Origin: Acheta domesticus
Lineage: Eukaryota > Arthropoda > Insecta > Orthoptera > Gryllidae
Assembly: GCA_031308135.1 (NCBI GenBank)
Contig: JAHLJT010008446.1
Coordinates: forward strand, 163,561,125-163,625,124
Reading direction: 5' to 3'
DNA: 64,000 nt
The notes under the pieces were generated by a model, which worked only from the letters and a program-made list of their open reading frames with translations, was not told the origin of the DNA and did not search any database. Made by a program: the position numbers and the translations under genes. Shown piece after piece: positions 22,030 to 34,073 of this stretch (position 1 is the stretch's first letter; the number at the start of each line of letters is the position of its first letter).

Positions 22030-25000
22030 ACGTCCGTTAAGCTGGCAAAGCCATTTTCAAAAAACACATTTTCTCTATACCCAGAATTTTGTGCTATTTT
22101 TGTGCTTTACAAATATCCAAAAATTAATTTTTTTGCTCCAACGGTTTTTCCAAAAATGGGTGGCTTTGCTGGCTTAATGTTAAGCTGGCAAAGCCAATTA
22201 GCCAAAACAAATTTTCATTATACACAAAATATTGTGCTATTTTTGTGCTTTTCAAATATATAAACATTAATTTTTTTGCTCTTACCGTTTTTCGAAAATT
22301 TAGAAAAAACGAATTTTCGAAATGCCCGGCAGGCGCAACAACTACGCGTAAGAAAAGTACTCGTAGAAAAAGAACTATCCATCAAAATTAGATTTTCTTG
22401 ACACAAAAATAACCACAAAACAATTCTCTATCCAACAATGTTGTTTCGAAATATTCAACATTCAATATTCCCTATAAATAATAATAATTCTTTACACTAC
22501 TGTCAAGAAACAACACAATTCAAGTCATACAATTCCTCATAAAAACTAAACTACTCAATATTTCGCAATGTCCTTTCCCAACAAACAGAACTAAACATTG
22601 TTCTAAAAAAGTACACACACGCTGATTTTTTTGCTCTCAACGTTTTTTGCAAAATTCAACAAAACCACTCACGAGTCACCCGGAACAACGCAATCTCGCA
22701 GGATAAGAAAATCACTCATCAAGGCAAAACTTTAATTCAAAATCAATTTACCCTCACATAACATCAACCACAATACAATACAATATCCAACAATATTGTT
22801 TTTAACTTTTTTATTTTCGATACTATCCAAGAAAAAATTGTACATCCTTTAACTTGGTAACCAAAAACACACCAATGGAGGCACATCAATCCTACTAAAT
22901 ACTAAAATACTCAACATATCGCATTGGCCTTCCCCAACAAACAAAATCAAACTTCATTCTAATAAACTACACTTACAATGATTTTTTTGCTCTAACAGGT
23001 TTTTGAAAAACTGAACAAAATGACACGTATGTGGCGCAAGATAGGGCACCTCCGCCAAGAACAAAAACAATCTTCGAAGGAAATATATCATTCAAAAATA
23101 AAATGTCTTATCACAGATTGAACAACATTACAATGCACTATGCAAAAGTATTGATTTCAAATCTTTGACTTTCGATACTATCTATAAAAAAATCTAAATC
23201 ATTACACTGAAAATAAAAAAAAAAGACGCATGGAGGCAAACAAATCCTAATAAATACTAAACTACTCAACCAATTGCATTGTCCACTTCCAAGAATAACA
23301 ATTAAATGTCGTTCTAATAAACTACACAAACAATGATTTTTTTGCTCTCATGGATTTTTTTAAAATTAAACTCAACTTCGTATGAGTGCACCGGAGTGGC
23401 GGGATCTCGGAATAACAAAAACGACGGAAGGAGGAACACATGTCCTAATAAATACTAAACTACTCGACCAATTGCATTGTCCTTTTTCAAGAATAACAAT
23501 GAAATGTTGTTTTAATAAACTACACCAACAGTGATTTTTTTGCTCTCATCGTTCTCTTCAAAATTAAACTCAACATCGTATAAGTGCACAAGAGTGGCGG
23601 GAACTCCGGATAACAAAAGCGACGGAAGGAGGAACACATGTCCTAATAAATACTAAACTACTCGACCAATTGCATTGTCCTTTTCCACGAATAACAATGA
23701 AATGGTGTTCTAATAAACTACACCAACAATTATTTTTTTGCTCTCATTGTTCTTTTCACAATTAAACTCAATCTCGTATGTGTGCACGGGAGTGGCGGGA
23801 CCTCCGGATAACAAAAGCGACGAACACATGTCCTAATAAATACTAAACTACTCGACCAATTGCATTGTACTTTACGATGAATAACAATGAAATGTTGTTC
23901 TAATAAAATACACCAACAATGATTTTTTTGCTCTCATCGTTCTTTTGAAAATTAAACTCAACTTCGTATGTGTGCACCGGAGTGGCGGGATCTCGGGATA
24001 ACAAAAACGACGAAAGGAGGAACACATGTCCTAATAAATACTAAACTACTCGACCAATTGCATTGTCCTTTTCCAAGAATAACAATGAAATGTTGTTCTA
24101 ATAAACTACACCAACAATGATTTTTTTGCTTTCATCGTTCTCTTCAAAATTAAACTCAACCTCGTATAAGTGCACGGGAGTGGCCGGACCTCGGGATAAC
24201 AAAAGCGACGGAAGGAGGAACACATGTCCTAATAAATACTAAACTACTCGACCAATTGCATTGTCCTTTTACAAAAATAACAATGAAATGTTGTCCTAAT
24301 AAACCACACCAACAATGATTTTTTGCTCTTATCGTTCTTTTGAAAATTGAACTCAACCTCCTATGTGTGCAACCGAGTGGCGGGACCTCGGGATAGCAAA
24401 AACGACGGAAGGAGGCACACATGTCCTAATGAATACTAAACTACTCGAAATATCGCATTGTTCTTTTCCACGGATAAAAATGAAGTGTTTTTCTAATAAA
24501 CTACACCAATAATGATTTTTTTGCTCTCATCGTTCTTTTCAAAATTAAACTCAACCTCGTATATGTGTACGGGAGTGGCGGGACCTCCGGATAACAAAAG
24601 CGACGGAGGGAGGATCACATGTCCTAATAAATACTAAACTACTCGACCAATTGCATTGTACTTTTCCATGAATAACAATGAAATGTTGTTCTAATAAAAT
24701 ACACCAACAATGATTTTTTTGCTCTCATCGTTCTTTTGAAAATTGAACTCAACTTCGTATGCGTGCACCGTAGTGGCGCGTCCTCGGGATAACAAAAACG
24801 ACGGAAGGAGGAACACATGTCCTAATCAATACTAAACTACTTGAAATATCGCATTGTCCTTTTCTAAGAATAACAATGAAATATTGTTCTAATAAACTAC
24901 ACCAACAATGATTTTTTTGCTCTCATCGTTCTTTTCAAAATTAAACTCAACCTCGTATGTGTGCACGGGAGTGTCGGGACCTCGGGATAACAAAAGCGAC

Positions 25001-25945
25001 GGAAGAAGGAACACATGTTTTAATAAATACTAAACTACACGACCAATTGCATTGTCCTTTTCCAAGAATAACAACTAAATGTTGTTCTAATAAACTACAC
25101 CAACAATGATTTTTTTGTTCTCATCGTTCTTTTGAAAATTGAACTCAACTTCGTATGTGTGCGCCGTAGTGGCGCGTCCTCGGGATAACAAACACGACGG
25201 AAGGAGGAACACATGTCCTAATAAACTACTCGAAATATCGCATTGTCCTTTTCTAAGAATAAAAATGAAATATTGTTCTAATAAACTACACCAACAATGA
25301 TTTTTTTGCTCTCATCGTTCTTTTGAAAATTAAACTCAACCTCGTATATGTGCACGGGAGTGGCGGGACTTTGGGATAACAAAAACGATGGAGGGAGGCA
25401 CTCATGTCCTAATAAATACTAAACTACTCGACAAATCGCATTTTCCTTTTCCAAGAATAACAATGAAATATTGTTCTAATAAACTACACAGACAATGATT
25501 TTTTTGCTGTCATGGATTTTTTGAAAATTAAACTCAACCACGTATATGTGCGCGGGAGTGGCCGGACCTCGGGATAACAAAAGCGACGGAAGGAGGAACA
25601 CATGTCCTAATAAATACTAAACTACGCGAACAATGATTTTTTTGCTCTCATCGTTCTTTTGAAAATTAAACTGAACTTCGTATGTGTGCACCGGAATGGC
25701 GCGCACCTCGGTATAACAAAGAAGACGGAAGAAGGCACACATGTCCTAATAAATACTAAACTGCTCGTCAAATTGCATTGTCGGTTTCCAAGTATAATAA
25801 TGGTATATTGTTTTAATAAATTACACCAACAATGATTTATTTGCTTTTACCATTTTTTTGAAAATTAAACATAACCATGACACTATTCGAAGCAAAAGTA
25901 TCCTTCAAAATTTAAATATCTTTACATAGCATAACAACAATGATT
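22030..25945 (+). repeat. Left arm of foldback element
   Basis: The outermost ~145-bp unit (TTAAGCTGGCAAAGCC... to ...GGCTTTGCTGGCTTAA) is followed at 22,183 by a second diverged unit beginning TTAAGCTGGCAAAGCC. Then come three long (~355-bp) monomers, marked by the tttttttgctct block at about 22,275, 22,630, 22,985 and 23,335. Next are about 13 short (~197-bp) monomers to 25,835, then a partial long-type segment. No coding content. The 22,030-22,500 part matches the reverse complement of the right arm end almost base for base. Confidence 0.8.
23330..25860 (+). repeat. Satellite-like tandem array, ~197-bp monomers, left arm
   Basis: Each monomer contains 'gatttttttgctctcat', 'aaattaaactcaac', a GC-rich segment 'ggagtggcgggacctcggg', 'ggaggaacacatgtcctaat' and 'ccaattgcattgtcc'. 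The anchor block recurs at about 23,335, 23,533, 23,730, 23,920, 24,118, 24,315, 24,513, 24,713, 24,908, 25,107, 25,299, 25,488, 25,631 and 25,834. One monomer near 25,600 is internally shortened. Confidence 0.85.
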
Positions 25946-27984
25946 CTCTTCATTTTTTCCTACTAATTTTCATTCTTTACTCCACTCCCTTTGCGTGCAA
26001 AACGAATTTTCCCGCATTTGATTTTTAAAATGCCTATATACTTAGAATGTTTCAAAATTAAAAAAATATTTCCCACTTGTAAAATGATCTGCACAATACT
26101 TTATGAAAAATAATTCCAAAGTTGTGTTTCGAAAAAATATTTTCAATATTTTTAAAGTAGGTTTTGAGGATATTGGATTTATATAAACTTTGAAAAGTAT
26201 AATTTTTTAAGATTTTTTAAAGTGGTTTGCGAAAGTAAAAATATAAAAATCAATTCCAAAAATGAAAAACATTTTATTTTCTTTAATTTTATTTTAAATT
26301 CGTAAGAAGTCTTTTTCGTACACCGTGGGGAAACCTAAATCGTAGAGGTTTAGGGTCTTGAACGGAATCAATGTACAAAAATGGACAGTTTGATCGCAGC
26401 TGAAAATAATGTGTAAGTAAATTAGCTTGGGTCATCTTCGAGACTGGACATAGACGTATAGTCACTGACACTTAAAAAATTTACTCAATTTCGCGAGTTG
26501 TTAGCGATATTTTTCGACGAGCCATTTTTACTTCAAAAAGCACACGACTTAAGCACAATCAGAAACTCTTAGCAGAATACGATTGCAATCTCCCGTGAGA
26601 AACGTGGGCCGAGGCGAGTTTGTTATGACCGTGGTGTGTGACGCGAGATAGTATACAGTGAAGTGCTACTTATAAGTACAAGACCCTAAGAGATGCTTTG
26701 ATAGGCTGGAGAGATATTTATACGGAACCACGTCATTGGTTTATGCCAATACAATAAAATATTAGGACATTGCAAATAATACAATACAATACATAACAAA
26801 ATATAATAGCAATATATTTATTGCACTGATATATGCTTGATTTTACCCTATTGTTATCTGCTACTGTAGAAAAATATCTTTCTGGCACAAATTTTTATTA
26901 CATACGAAGTTAAAATAAAATATTACGGAAGAAATTTTGAGGAAGTTATATGTATATGCCATACTTAACACAAATTCCGTTATAAACTACATACAGAAAT
27001 CATCTCTTCTGTTGTTACTGTGATATTATTTAGTTGTTGTTAGAGCGGCGTCTCCCGACGAAGATTTTCTGGGGTTCAATGGTCTCCTATGTTTCTGGAA
27101 CTGCGGCGCACTGTAAAAGCATGAAATGTCACAGTGGACCACGTTCCGTCTTCGCGCGTGAAGACAGTCCTCCATCATCACATCCCTGCCGGATGACGTA
27201 GGCCGGAGCTCCAAACGTGAGAATCGCCGCGCAGCTGCTTTTCACCCGTCAGCAAGCTAGATAAGAGCTGATAAGAGCTGTCGCGCGCCTCTGGAGGTCA
27301 AGCGAAAAAGACCCCATTGGTACGGCAGGGTTGAAATGCTCTGGGAAAACTTTTCCCCGTTAGTATTTAAAAGGTTAATGAAACCATTATTTCAACCAGC
27401 ATGAACTGCAATTAGTCTGATACACTTATATTTGCCGTTACGCCAATTATATCATTATGGTGCCAGCACTTTTTGAATACAAAGTTGTCAATCCACCTCT
27501 CGTCAATACACTATTTGACGGCCTTCTTTCCCTAACATCCTCATTTCGATGAGATCTCTTGTTCTCCAATCTACAATATCTGCTCTCTCGACCAAAACTT
27601 TTCGTTTTGAATTACACCTCCATCTGTATTCCATATGTTCCATTCACATCCAAAGTGACTTTTCTCCCCAAGGAAAATTTATCTTTTCTTTAATTATAGA
27701 CTGCATTTTCGTTAACGTGCGCACTTGCTTTTCACGGACGTAAAAATTACAGAGCATTTCTGTTTACGCATAAAATCGTGACAGCACTTATTTCATTCGG
27801 TGTAACATTTTATTTACGAATTGTTTTAATGCTAGTTACTCCAACACCAATGTATGCCGCTGCTCTTTCTATGCCTTTTGTCGTAGTAACCAGTAGATGA
27901 ATCACCTGCCTCAATTACACTCGCTATGAACTCCTGACCTTCACTGTGAATTGTCGAATTTCATTTCGAATTCGAATTTGGTTT
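25946..27984. other. Unique core of the foldback element
   Basis: AT-rich for most of its length, with a GC-rich island at about 27,040-27,350 of unknown nature. The only recognisable coding remnant is the minus-strand transposase at 27,370-27,970. A 60-codon minus-strand ORF at 26,289-26,471 is not recognised. Confidence 0.6.
27370..27970 (-). pseudogene. DDE transposase remnant (IS630/Tc1-related, DDE_3-like) in the core
   Basis: Reading the minus strand, and switching frame several times, I see an HTH-type block TTTKGIERAAAYIGVGVTS (about 27,890-27,830), then TLTKMQSIIKEKINFPWGEK (about 27,700), then KRKVLVERADIVDWRTRDLI (about 27,605-27,550). IDERWIDNFVFKKCW follows at about 27,505, with the first catalytic Asp in IDE, then RLIAVHAG and NNGFINLL near 27,420-27,370. 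This order is that of a family of insect Tc1/IS630-like transposases. Similarity stops at the GC-rich island, so the second and third catalytic residues are missing. Stops and frameshifts make it inactive. The same family occurs at 49,788-50,190. Confidence 0.7.
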
Positions 27985-30900
27985 CGATTTTAAAGAATAT
28001 TTTTGCTCGGATTAGTGTTCCTGTCATTCGGCGGGGCGCGTAATTCCGGTTCACACATACGTGGTTAGGCCAATTTTCCAAAAAACCCTGGGAGCAAAAA
28101 AATCATTGTTGGTGTAGTTTCTTAGAATAGCATTTTGTTTTTAGTGTAGGAAAAGGACAACGCAATTTGTGGGGTACTTCGGTATTCATTAGGATTTATG
28201 TGCTTCCATCCGTGGGTATTTGGATTCACAGTGTAATAAAATAGAATTTTTTTATGGATAGTATCGGAAGACAAAACACGAAAGTCTTGAAAACAATACT
28301 GTTGCGTAGTGCATTGTATTGTTGTTGATGCTTCGGAAAAGCACTTAAATTTTAAAAAATAATTTCGTATGGAATAGTGTCTTTGTTATTTGCCATTCCG
28401 GTGCACACATGGGAGGTCGAGTTTCATTTTCCAAACATCGGTGAGAGCAAAAAAACCATTGTTGGTGTTCTTTATTAGAAAAGTATTTCCTTCTTAGTGT
28501 AGCAAAAAGGAAAATGCAATTTGTGGAGTAGTTTGGTATGTATTAGGATTTATGTGCTTCCATCGATGGATTTTTGTAATCTCAGTGTAGTGAATTAGAT
28601 TATTATCCATATAGGATAGTATCGAAAGTCAAAATATTGAAAACAATACTGTTGCGTAGTGCAATGTATGATATTAATGCTTTGTAAAGACATCTGAATT
28701 TTGAAGTATATTTTGGGTTGGAATAGTGTTTTCGTAATTCAGTTCGGTGTGCCATTACGGAGCACATATGCTTGGTTGAGTTTAATTTTACAAAACACGG
28801 TGAGAGCAAAAAAATGATTGTTGGTGAAGATTATGAGAACAACATTTAGTTGTTATTCTTGGAAAAGGACAATGCAATTGGTCGAGTAGTTTAGTATTTA
28901 TTAGGACATGTGTTCCTCCTTCCGTCGCTTTTGTTATCCCGAGGTCCGGCCACTCCCGTGCACACATACGAAGTTGAGTTTAATTTTGAAAAGAAAGATG
29001 AGAGCAAAAAAATCATTGTTGGCGCAGTTTATTAGAACAACATTTCTTTGTTATTCGTGGAAAAGGACAATGCAATTGGTTGAGTAGTTTAGTATTTATT
29101 AGGACATGTGTTCCTCCCTCCGTCGCTTTTGTTATCCGGAGGTCCCGCCACTCTGTTGCACACATAGGAGGTTGAGTTCAATTTTCAAAAGAACGATAAG
29201 AGCAAAAAAATCATTGTTGGTGTGGTTTATTAGAACAACATTTCATTGTTATTTTTGGAAAAGGACAATGCAATTGGTCGAGTAGTTTAGTATTTATTAG
29301 GACATGTGTTCCTCCTTCCGTCGCTTTTGTTATCCCGAGGTCCGGCCACTCCCGTGCACACATACGAAGTTGAGTTTAATTTTGAAAAGAACGATGAGAG
29401 CAAAAAAATCATTGTTGGTGTAGTTTATTAGAACAACATTTCATTGTTATTCGTGGAAAAGGACAATGCAATTGGTCGAGTAGTTTAGTATTTATTAGGA
29501 CATGTGTTCCTCCTTCCGTCGCTTTTGTTATCCCGAGGTCCGGCTACTCCCGTGCACACATACGAGGTTGAGTTTAATTTTGAAAAGAACGATGAGAGCA
29601 AAAACATCATTGTTGGTGTAGTTTATTAGAACAACATTTCATTGTTATTCTTGGAAAAGGACAATGCAATTGGTCGAGTAGTTTAGTATTTATTAGGACA
29701 TGTGTTCCTCCTTTCGTCGTTTTTGTTATCCCGAGATCCCGCCACTCCGGTGCACACATACGAAGTTGAGTTTAATTTTCAAAAGAACGATGAGAGCAAA
29801 AAAATCATTGTTGGTGTATTTTATTAGAACAACATTTCATTGTTATTCATCGAAAAGTACAATGCAATTGGTCGAGTAGTTTAGTATTTATTAGGACATG
29901 TGTTCCTCCCTCCGTCGCTTTTGTTATCCGGAGGTCCCGCCACTCCCGTGCACACATACGAGGTTGAGTTTAATTTTCAAAAGAACAATGAGAGCAAAAA
30001 AATCATTGTTGGTGTAGTTTATTAGAACAACATTTCATTGTTATTCGTGGAAAAGGACAATGCAATTGGTCGAGTAGTTTAGTATTTATTAGGACATGTG
30101 TTCCTCCTTCCGTCGCTTTTGTTATCCGGAGTTCCCGCCACTCTTGTGCACTTATACGATGTTGAGTTTAATTTTGAAGAGAACGATGACAGCAAAAAAA
30201 TCATTGTTGGTGTAGTTTATTAGAACAACATTTCATTGTTATTCTTTGAAAAGGACAATGCAATTGGTAGAGTAGTTTATTATTTATTAGGACATGTGTT
30301 CTTCCTTTCGTCTTTTTTGTTATCCCGAGATCCCGCCACTCCGGTGCACACATACGAAGTTGAGTTCAATTTTCAAAAGAACGATGAGAGCAAAAAAATC
30401 ATTGTTGGTGGATTTTATTAGAACAACATTTCGTTGTTATTCATGGAAAAGTACAATGCAATTGGTCGAGTAGTTTAGTATTTATTAGGACATGTGTTCG
30501 TCGCTTTTGTTATCCGGAGGTCCCGCCACTCCCGTGCACACATACGAGGTTGAGTTTAATTTTGAAAAGAACGATGAGAGCAAAAAAATCATTGTTGGTG
30601 TAGTTTATTAGAACAACATTTCATTGTTATTCGTGGAAAAGGACAATGCAATTGGTCGAGTAGTTTAGTATTTATTAGGACATGTGTGCCTCCCTCCGTC
30701 GCTTTTGTTATCCGGAGGTCCCGCCACTCCCGTGCACTTATACGATGTTGAGTTTAATTTTGAAGAGAACGATGAGAGCAAAAAAATCATTGTTGGTGTA
30801 GTTTATTAGAACAACATTTCGTTGTTATTCATGGAAAAGTACAATGCAATTGGTCGAGTAGTTTAGTATTTATTAGGACATGTGTTCCTCCCTCCGTCGC

Positions 30901-33900
30901 TTTTGTTATCCGGAGGTCCCGCCACTCCCGTGCACACATACGAGGTTGAGTTTAATTTTGAAAAGAACGATGAGAGCAAAAAAATCATTGTTGGTGTAGT
31001 TTATTAGAACAACATTTCATTGTTATTCTTTGAAAAGGACAATGCAATTGGTCGAGTAGTTTAGTATTTATTAGGACATGTGTTCCTCCTTCCGTCGCTT
31101 TTGTTATCCGGAGTTCCCGCCACTCTTGTGCACTTATACGATGTTGAGTTTAATTTTGAAGAGAACGATGAGAGCAAAAAAATCATTGTTGGTGTAGTTT
31201 ATTAGAACAACATTTCATTGTTATTCTTTGAAAAGGACAATGCAATTGGTCGAGTAGTTTAGTATTTATTAGGACATGTGTTCCTCGCTTTTGTTATCCG
31301 GAGGTCCCGCCACTCCCGTGCACACATACGAGGTTGAGTTTAATTTTGAAGAGAACGATGAGAGCAAAAAAATCATTGTTGGTGTAGTTTATTAGAACAA
31401 CATTTCTTTGTTATTTTTGGAAAAGGACAATGCAATTGGTCGAGTAGTTTAGTATTTATTAGGACATGTGTTCCTCCTTCCGTCGCTTTTGTTATCCCGA
31501 GATCCCGCCACTCCGGTGCACACATACGAAGTTGAGTTTAATTTTGAAAAGAACGATGAGAGCAAAAAAATCATTGTGTGTCTATTTTATTAGAACAACA
31601 TTTCATTGTTATTCATGGAAATGTACAATGCAATTGGTCGAGTAGTTTAGTATTTATTAGGACGTGTGTTCCTCCTTTCTTCGTTTTTGTTATCCCGAGA
31701 TCCCGCCACTCCGGTGCACACATACGAAGTTGAGTTTAATTTTGAAAAGAACGATGAGAGCAAAAAAATCATTGTGTGTCTATTTTATTAGAACAACATT
31801 TCATTGTTATTCATGGAAATGTACAATGCAATTGGTCGAGTAATTTAGTATTTATTAGGACATGTGTTCCTCCCTCCGTCGCTTTTGTTATCCGGAGGTC
31901 CCGCCACTCCCGTGCACACATACGAGGTTGAGTTTAATTTTCAAAAGAACAATGAGAGCAAAAAAATCATTGTTGGTGTAGTTTATTAGAACAACATTTC
32001 TTTGTTATTCTTGGAAAAGGACAATGCAATTGGTCGAGTAGTTTAGTATTTATTAGGACGTGTGTTCCTCCTTTCTTCGTTTTTGTTATCCCGAGATCCC
32101 GCCACTCCGGTGCACACATACGAAGTTGAGTTTAATTTTGAAAAGAACGATGAGAGCAAAAAAATCATTGTGTGTCAATTTTATTAGAACAACATTTCAT
32201 TGTTATTCATGGAAATGTACAATGCAATTGGTCGAGTAGTTTAGTATTTATTAGGACGTGTGTTCCTCCTTTCTTCGTTTTTGTTATCCCGAGATCCCGC
32301 CACTCCGGTGCACACATACGAAGTTGAGTTTAATTTTGAAAAGAACGATGAGAGCAAAAAAATCATTGTGTGTCTATTTTATTAGAACAACATTTCATTG
32401 TTATTCATGGAAATGTACAATGCAATTGGTCGAGTAATTTAGTATTTATTAGGACATGTGTTCCTCCCTCCGTCGCTTTTGTTATCCGGAGGTCCCGCCA
32501 CTCCCGTGCACACATACGAGGTTGAGTTTAATTTTCAAAAGAACAATGAGAGCAAAAAAATCATTGTTGGTGTAGTTTATTAGAACAACATTTCTTTGTT
32601 ATTCGTGGAAAAGGACAATGCAATTGGTCGAGTAGTTTAGTATTTATTAGGACATGTGTTCCTCCTTCCGTCGTTTTTGTTATCCCGAGATCCCGCCACT
32701 CCGGTGCATTCATACGAAGTTGAGTTTAATTTTAAAAAAATTCATGAGAGCAAAAAAATCATTGTTGGTGTAGTTTATTAGAACGACATTTATTTGTTAT
32801 TCTTGGAAGTGGACAATGCAATTGGTTGAGTAGTTTAGTATTTATTAGGATTTGTTTGCCTCCATGCGTCTTTTTTTTTATTTTCAGTGTAATGATTTAG
32901 ATTTTTTTATAGATAGTATCGAAAGTCAAAGATTTGAAATCAATACTTTTGCATAGTGCATTGTATTGTTGTTCAATCTGTGATAAGACATTTTATTTTT
33001 GAATGATATATTTCCTTCGAAGATCGTTTTTGTTCTTGGCGGAGGTACCCTATCTTGCGCCTCATACGTGTCATTTTGTTCAGTTTTTCAAAAAACTGTT
33101 AGAGCAAAAAAATCATTGTAAGTGTAGTTTATTAGAATGAAGTTTGATTTTGTTTGTTGGGGAAGGCCAATGCGATATGTTGAGTATTTTAGTATTTAGT
33201 AGGATTGATGTGCCTCCATTGGTGTGTTTTTGGTTACCAAGTTAAAGGATGTACAATTTTTTCTTGAATAGTATCGAAAATAAAAAAGTTAAAAAAATAT
33301 TGTTGTATATTGTATTGTATTGTGGTTGATGTTATGTGAGGGTAAATTGATTTTGAATTAGAGTTTTGCCTTGATGAGTGATTTTCTTATCCTGCGAGAT
33401 TGCGTTGTTCCGGGTGACTCGTGAGTGGTTTTGTTGAATTTTGCAAAAAACGTTGAGAGCAAAAAAATCAGCGTGTGTGAACTTTGTTAGAACAATGTTT
33501 GGTTCTGTTTGTTGGGAAAGGACATTGCGAAATATTGAGTAGTTTAGTTTTTATGAGGAATTGTATGACTTGAATTGTGTTGTTTCTTGACAGTAGTGTA
33601 AAGAATTATTATTATTTATAGGGAATATTGAATGTTGAATATTTCGAAACAACATTGTTGGATAGAGAATTGTTTTGTAGTTATTTTTGTGTCAAGAAAA
33701 TCTAATTTTGATGGATAGTTTTTTTTTCTACGAGTACTTTTCTTACGCGTAGTTGTTGCGCCTGCCGGGCATTTCGAAAATTCGTTTTTTCTAAATTTTC
33801 GAAAAACGGTAAGAGCAAAAAAATTAATGTTTATATATTTGAAAAGCACAAAAATAGCACAATATTTTGTGTATAATGAAAATTTGTTTTGGCTAATTGG

Positions 33901-34064
33901 CTTTGCCAGCTTAACATTAAGCCAGCAAAGCCACCCATTTTTGGAAAAACCGTTGGAGCAAAAAAATTAATTTTTGGATATTTGGAAAGCACAAAAATAG
34001 CACAAAATTCTGGGTATAGAGAAAATGTGTTTTTTGAAAATGGCTTTGCCAGCTTAACGGACGT
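27985..34064 (-). repeat. Right arm of foldback element
   Basis: This is the inverted counterpart of the left arm but about 2.1 kb longer. Going outward there are two or three long (~355-bp) monomers (anchor aaaaaaatcattgt at about 28,090, 28,450 and 28,812), about 20 short monomers to 32,757, then long monomers again (33,113, 33,470, 33,820) and the terminal ~145-bp unit ending in AGCTTAACGGACGT. Confidence 0.8.
28810..32760 (-). repeat. Satellite-like tandem array, ~197-bp monomers, right arm
   Basis: About 20 monomers in the orientation opposite to the left-arm array, highly similar to each other. Subtypes can be told apart, for example 'cattgtgtgtctatttta' versus 'cattgttggtgtagttta', and 'ccgagatcccgcc' versus 'ccggaggtcccgcc'. 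A three-monomer block is duplicated with a spacing of 594 bp: the variant gagtaatttag occurs at 31,841 and 32,435, and gacgtgtgttcctcc at 31,661 and 32,255. Confidence 0.85.
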
Positions 34065-34073
34065 GAATATGCA
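34065..34073. repeat. Right target-site duplication of foldback element
   Basis: GAATATGCA, identical to 22,021-22,029. Confidence 0.9.

Larger units (their letters stand above)
22030..34064. mobile_element. Foldback-type (FB-like) DNA transposon, 12,035 bp, intact ends
   Basis: Both ends begin ACGTCCGTTAAGCTGGCAAA in inverted orientation, and the element is flanked by a perfect 9-bp duplication. The outer several hundred bases of the two arms are almost identical inverted copies. Further in, each arm is a tandem array of about 197-bp monomers, in opposite orientation in the two arms. The arms (~3.9 kb left, ~6.1 kb right) flank a ~2.0 kb core. Very long inverted repeats made of tandem subrepeats, with 9-bp TSDs, are the textbook description of Drosophila FB elements, whose autonomous NOF partner is MULE-like; a 9-bp TSD also fits Mutator-like elements. 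I saw no Mutator-type transposase, so the assignment to FB/MULE rests on structure. Confidence 0.85.

Noticed and set aside
22218..22418. Short ORFs in the foldback arms (also near 33,616-33,849 and 33,889-34,167)
   Set aside because: They lie in inverted copies of the same noncoding terminal repeat, in different frames and lengths.
22030..34064. CRISPR array, because of many regularly spaced repeats
   Set aside because: The period is ~197 bp with whole-monomer homology and no unique spacers; the sequence is eukaryotic and the arrays are arms of a transposon.
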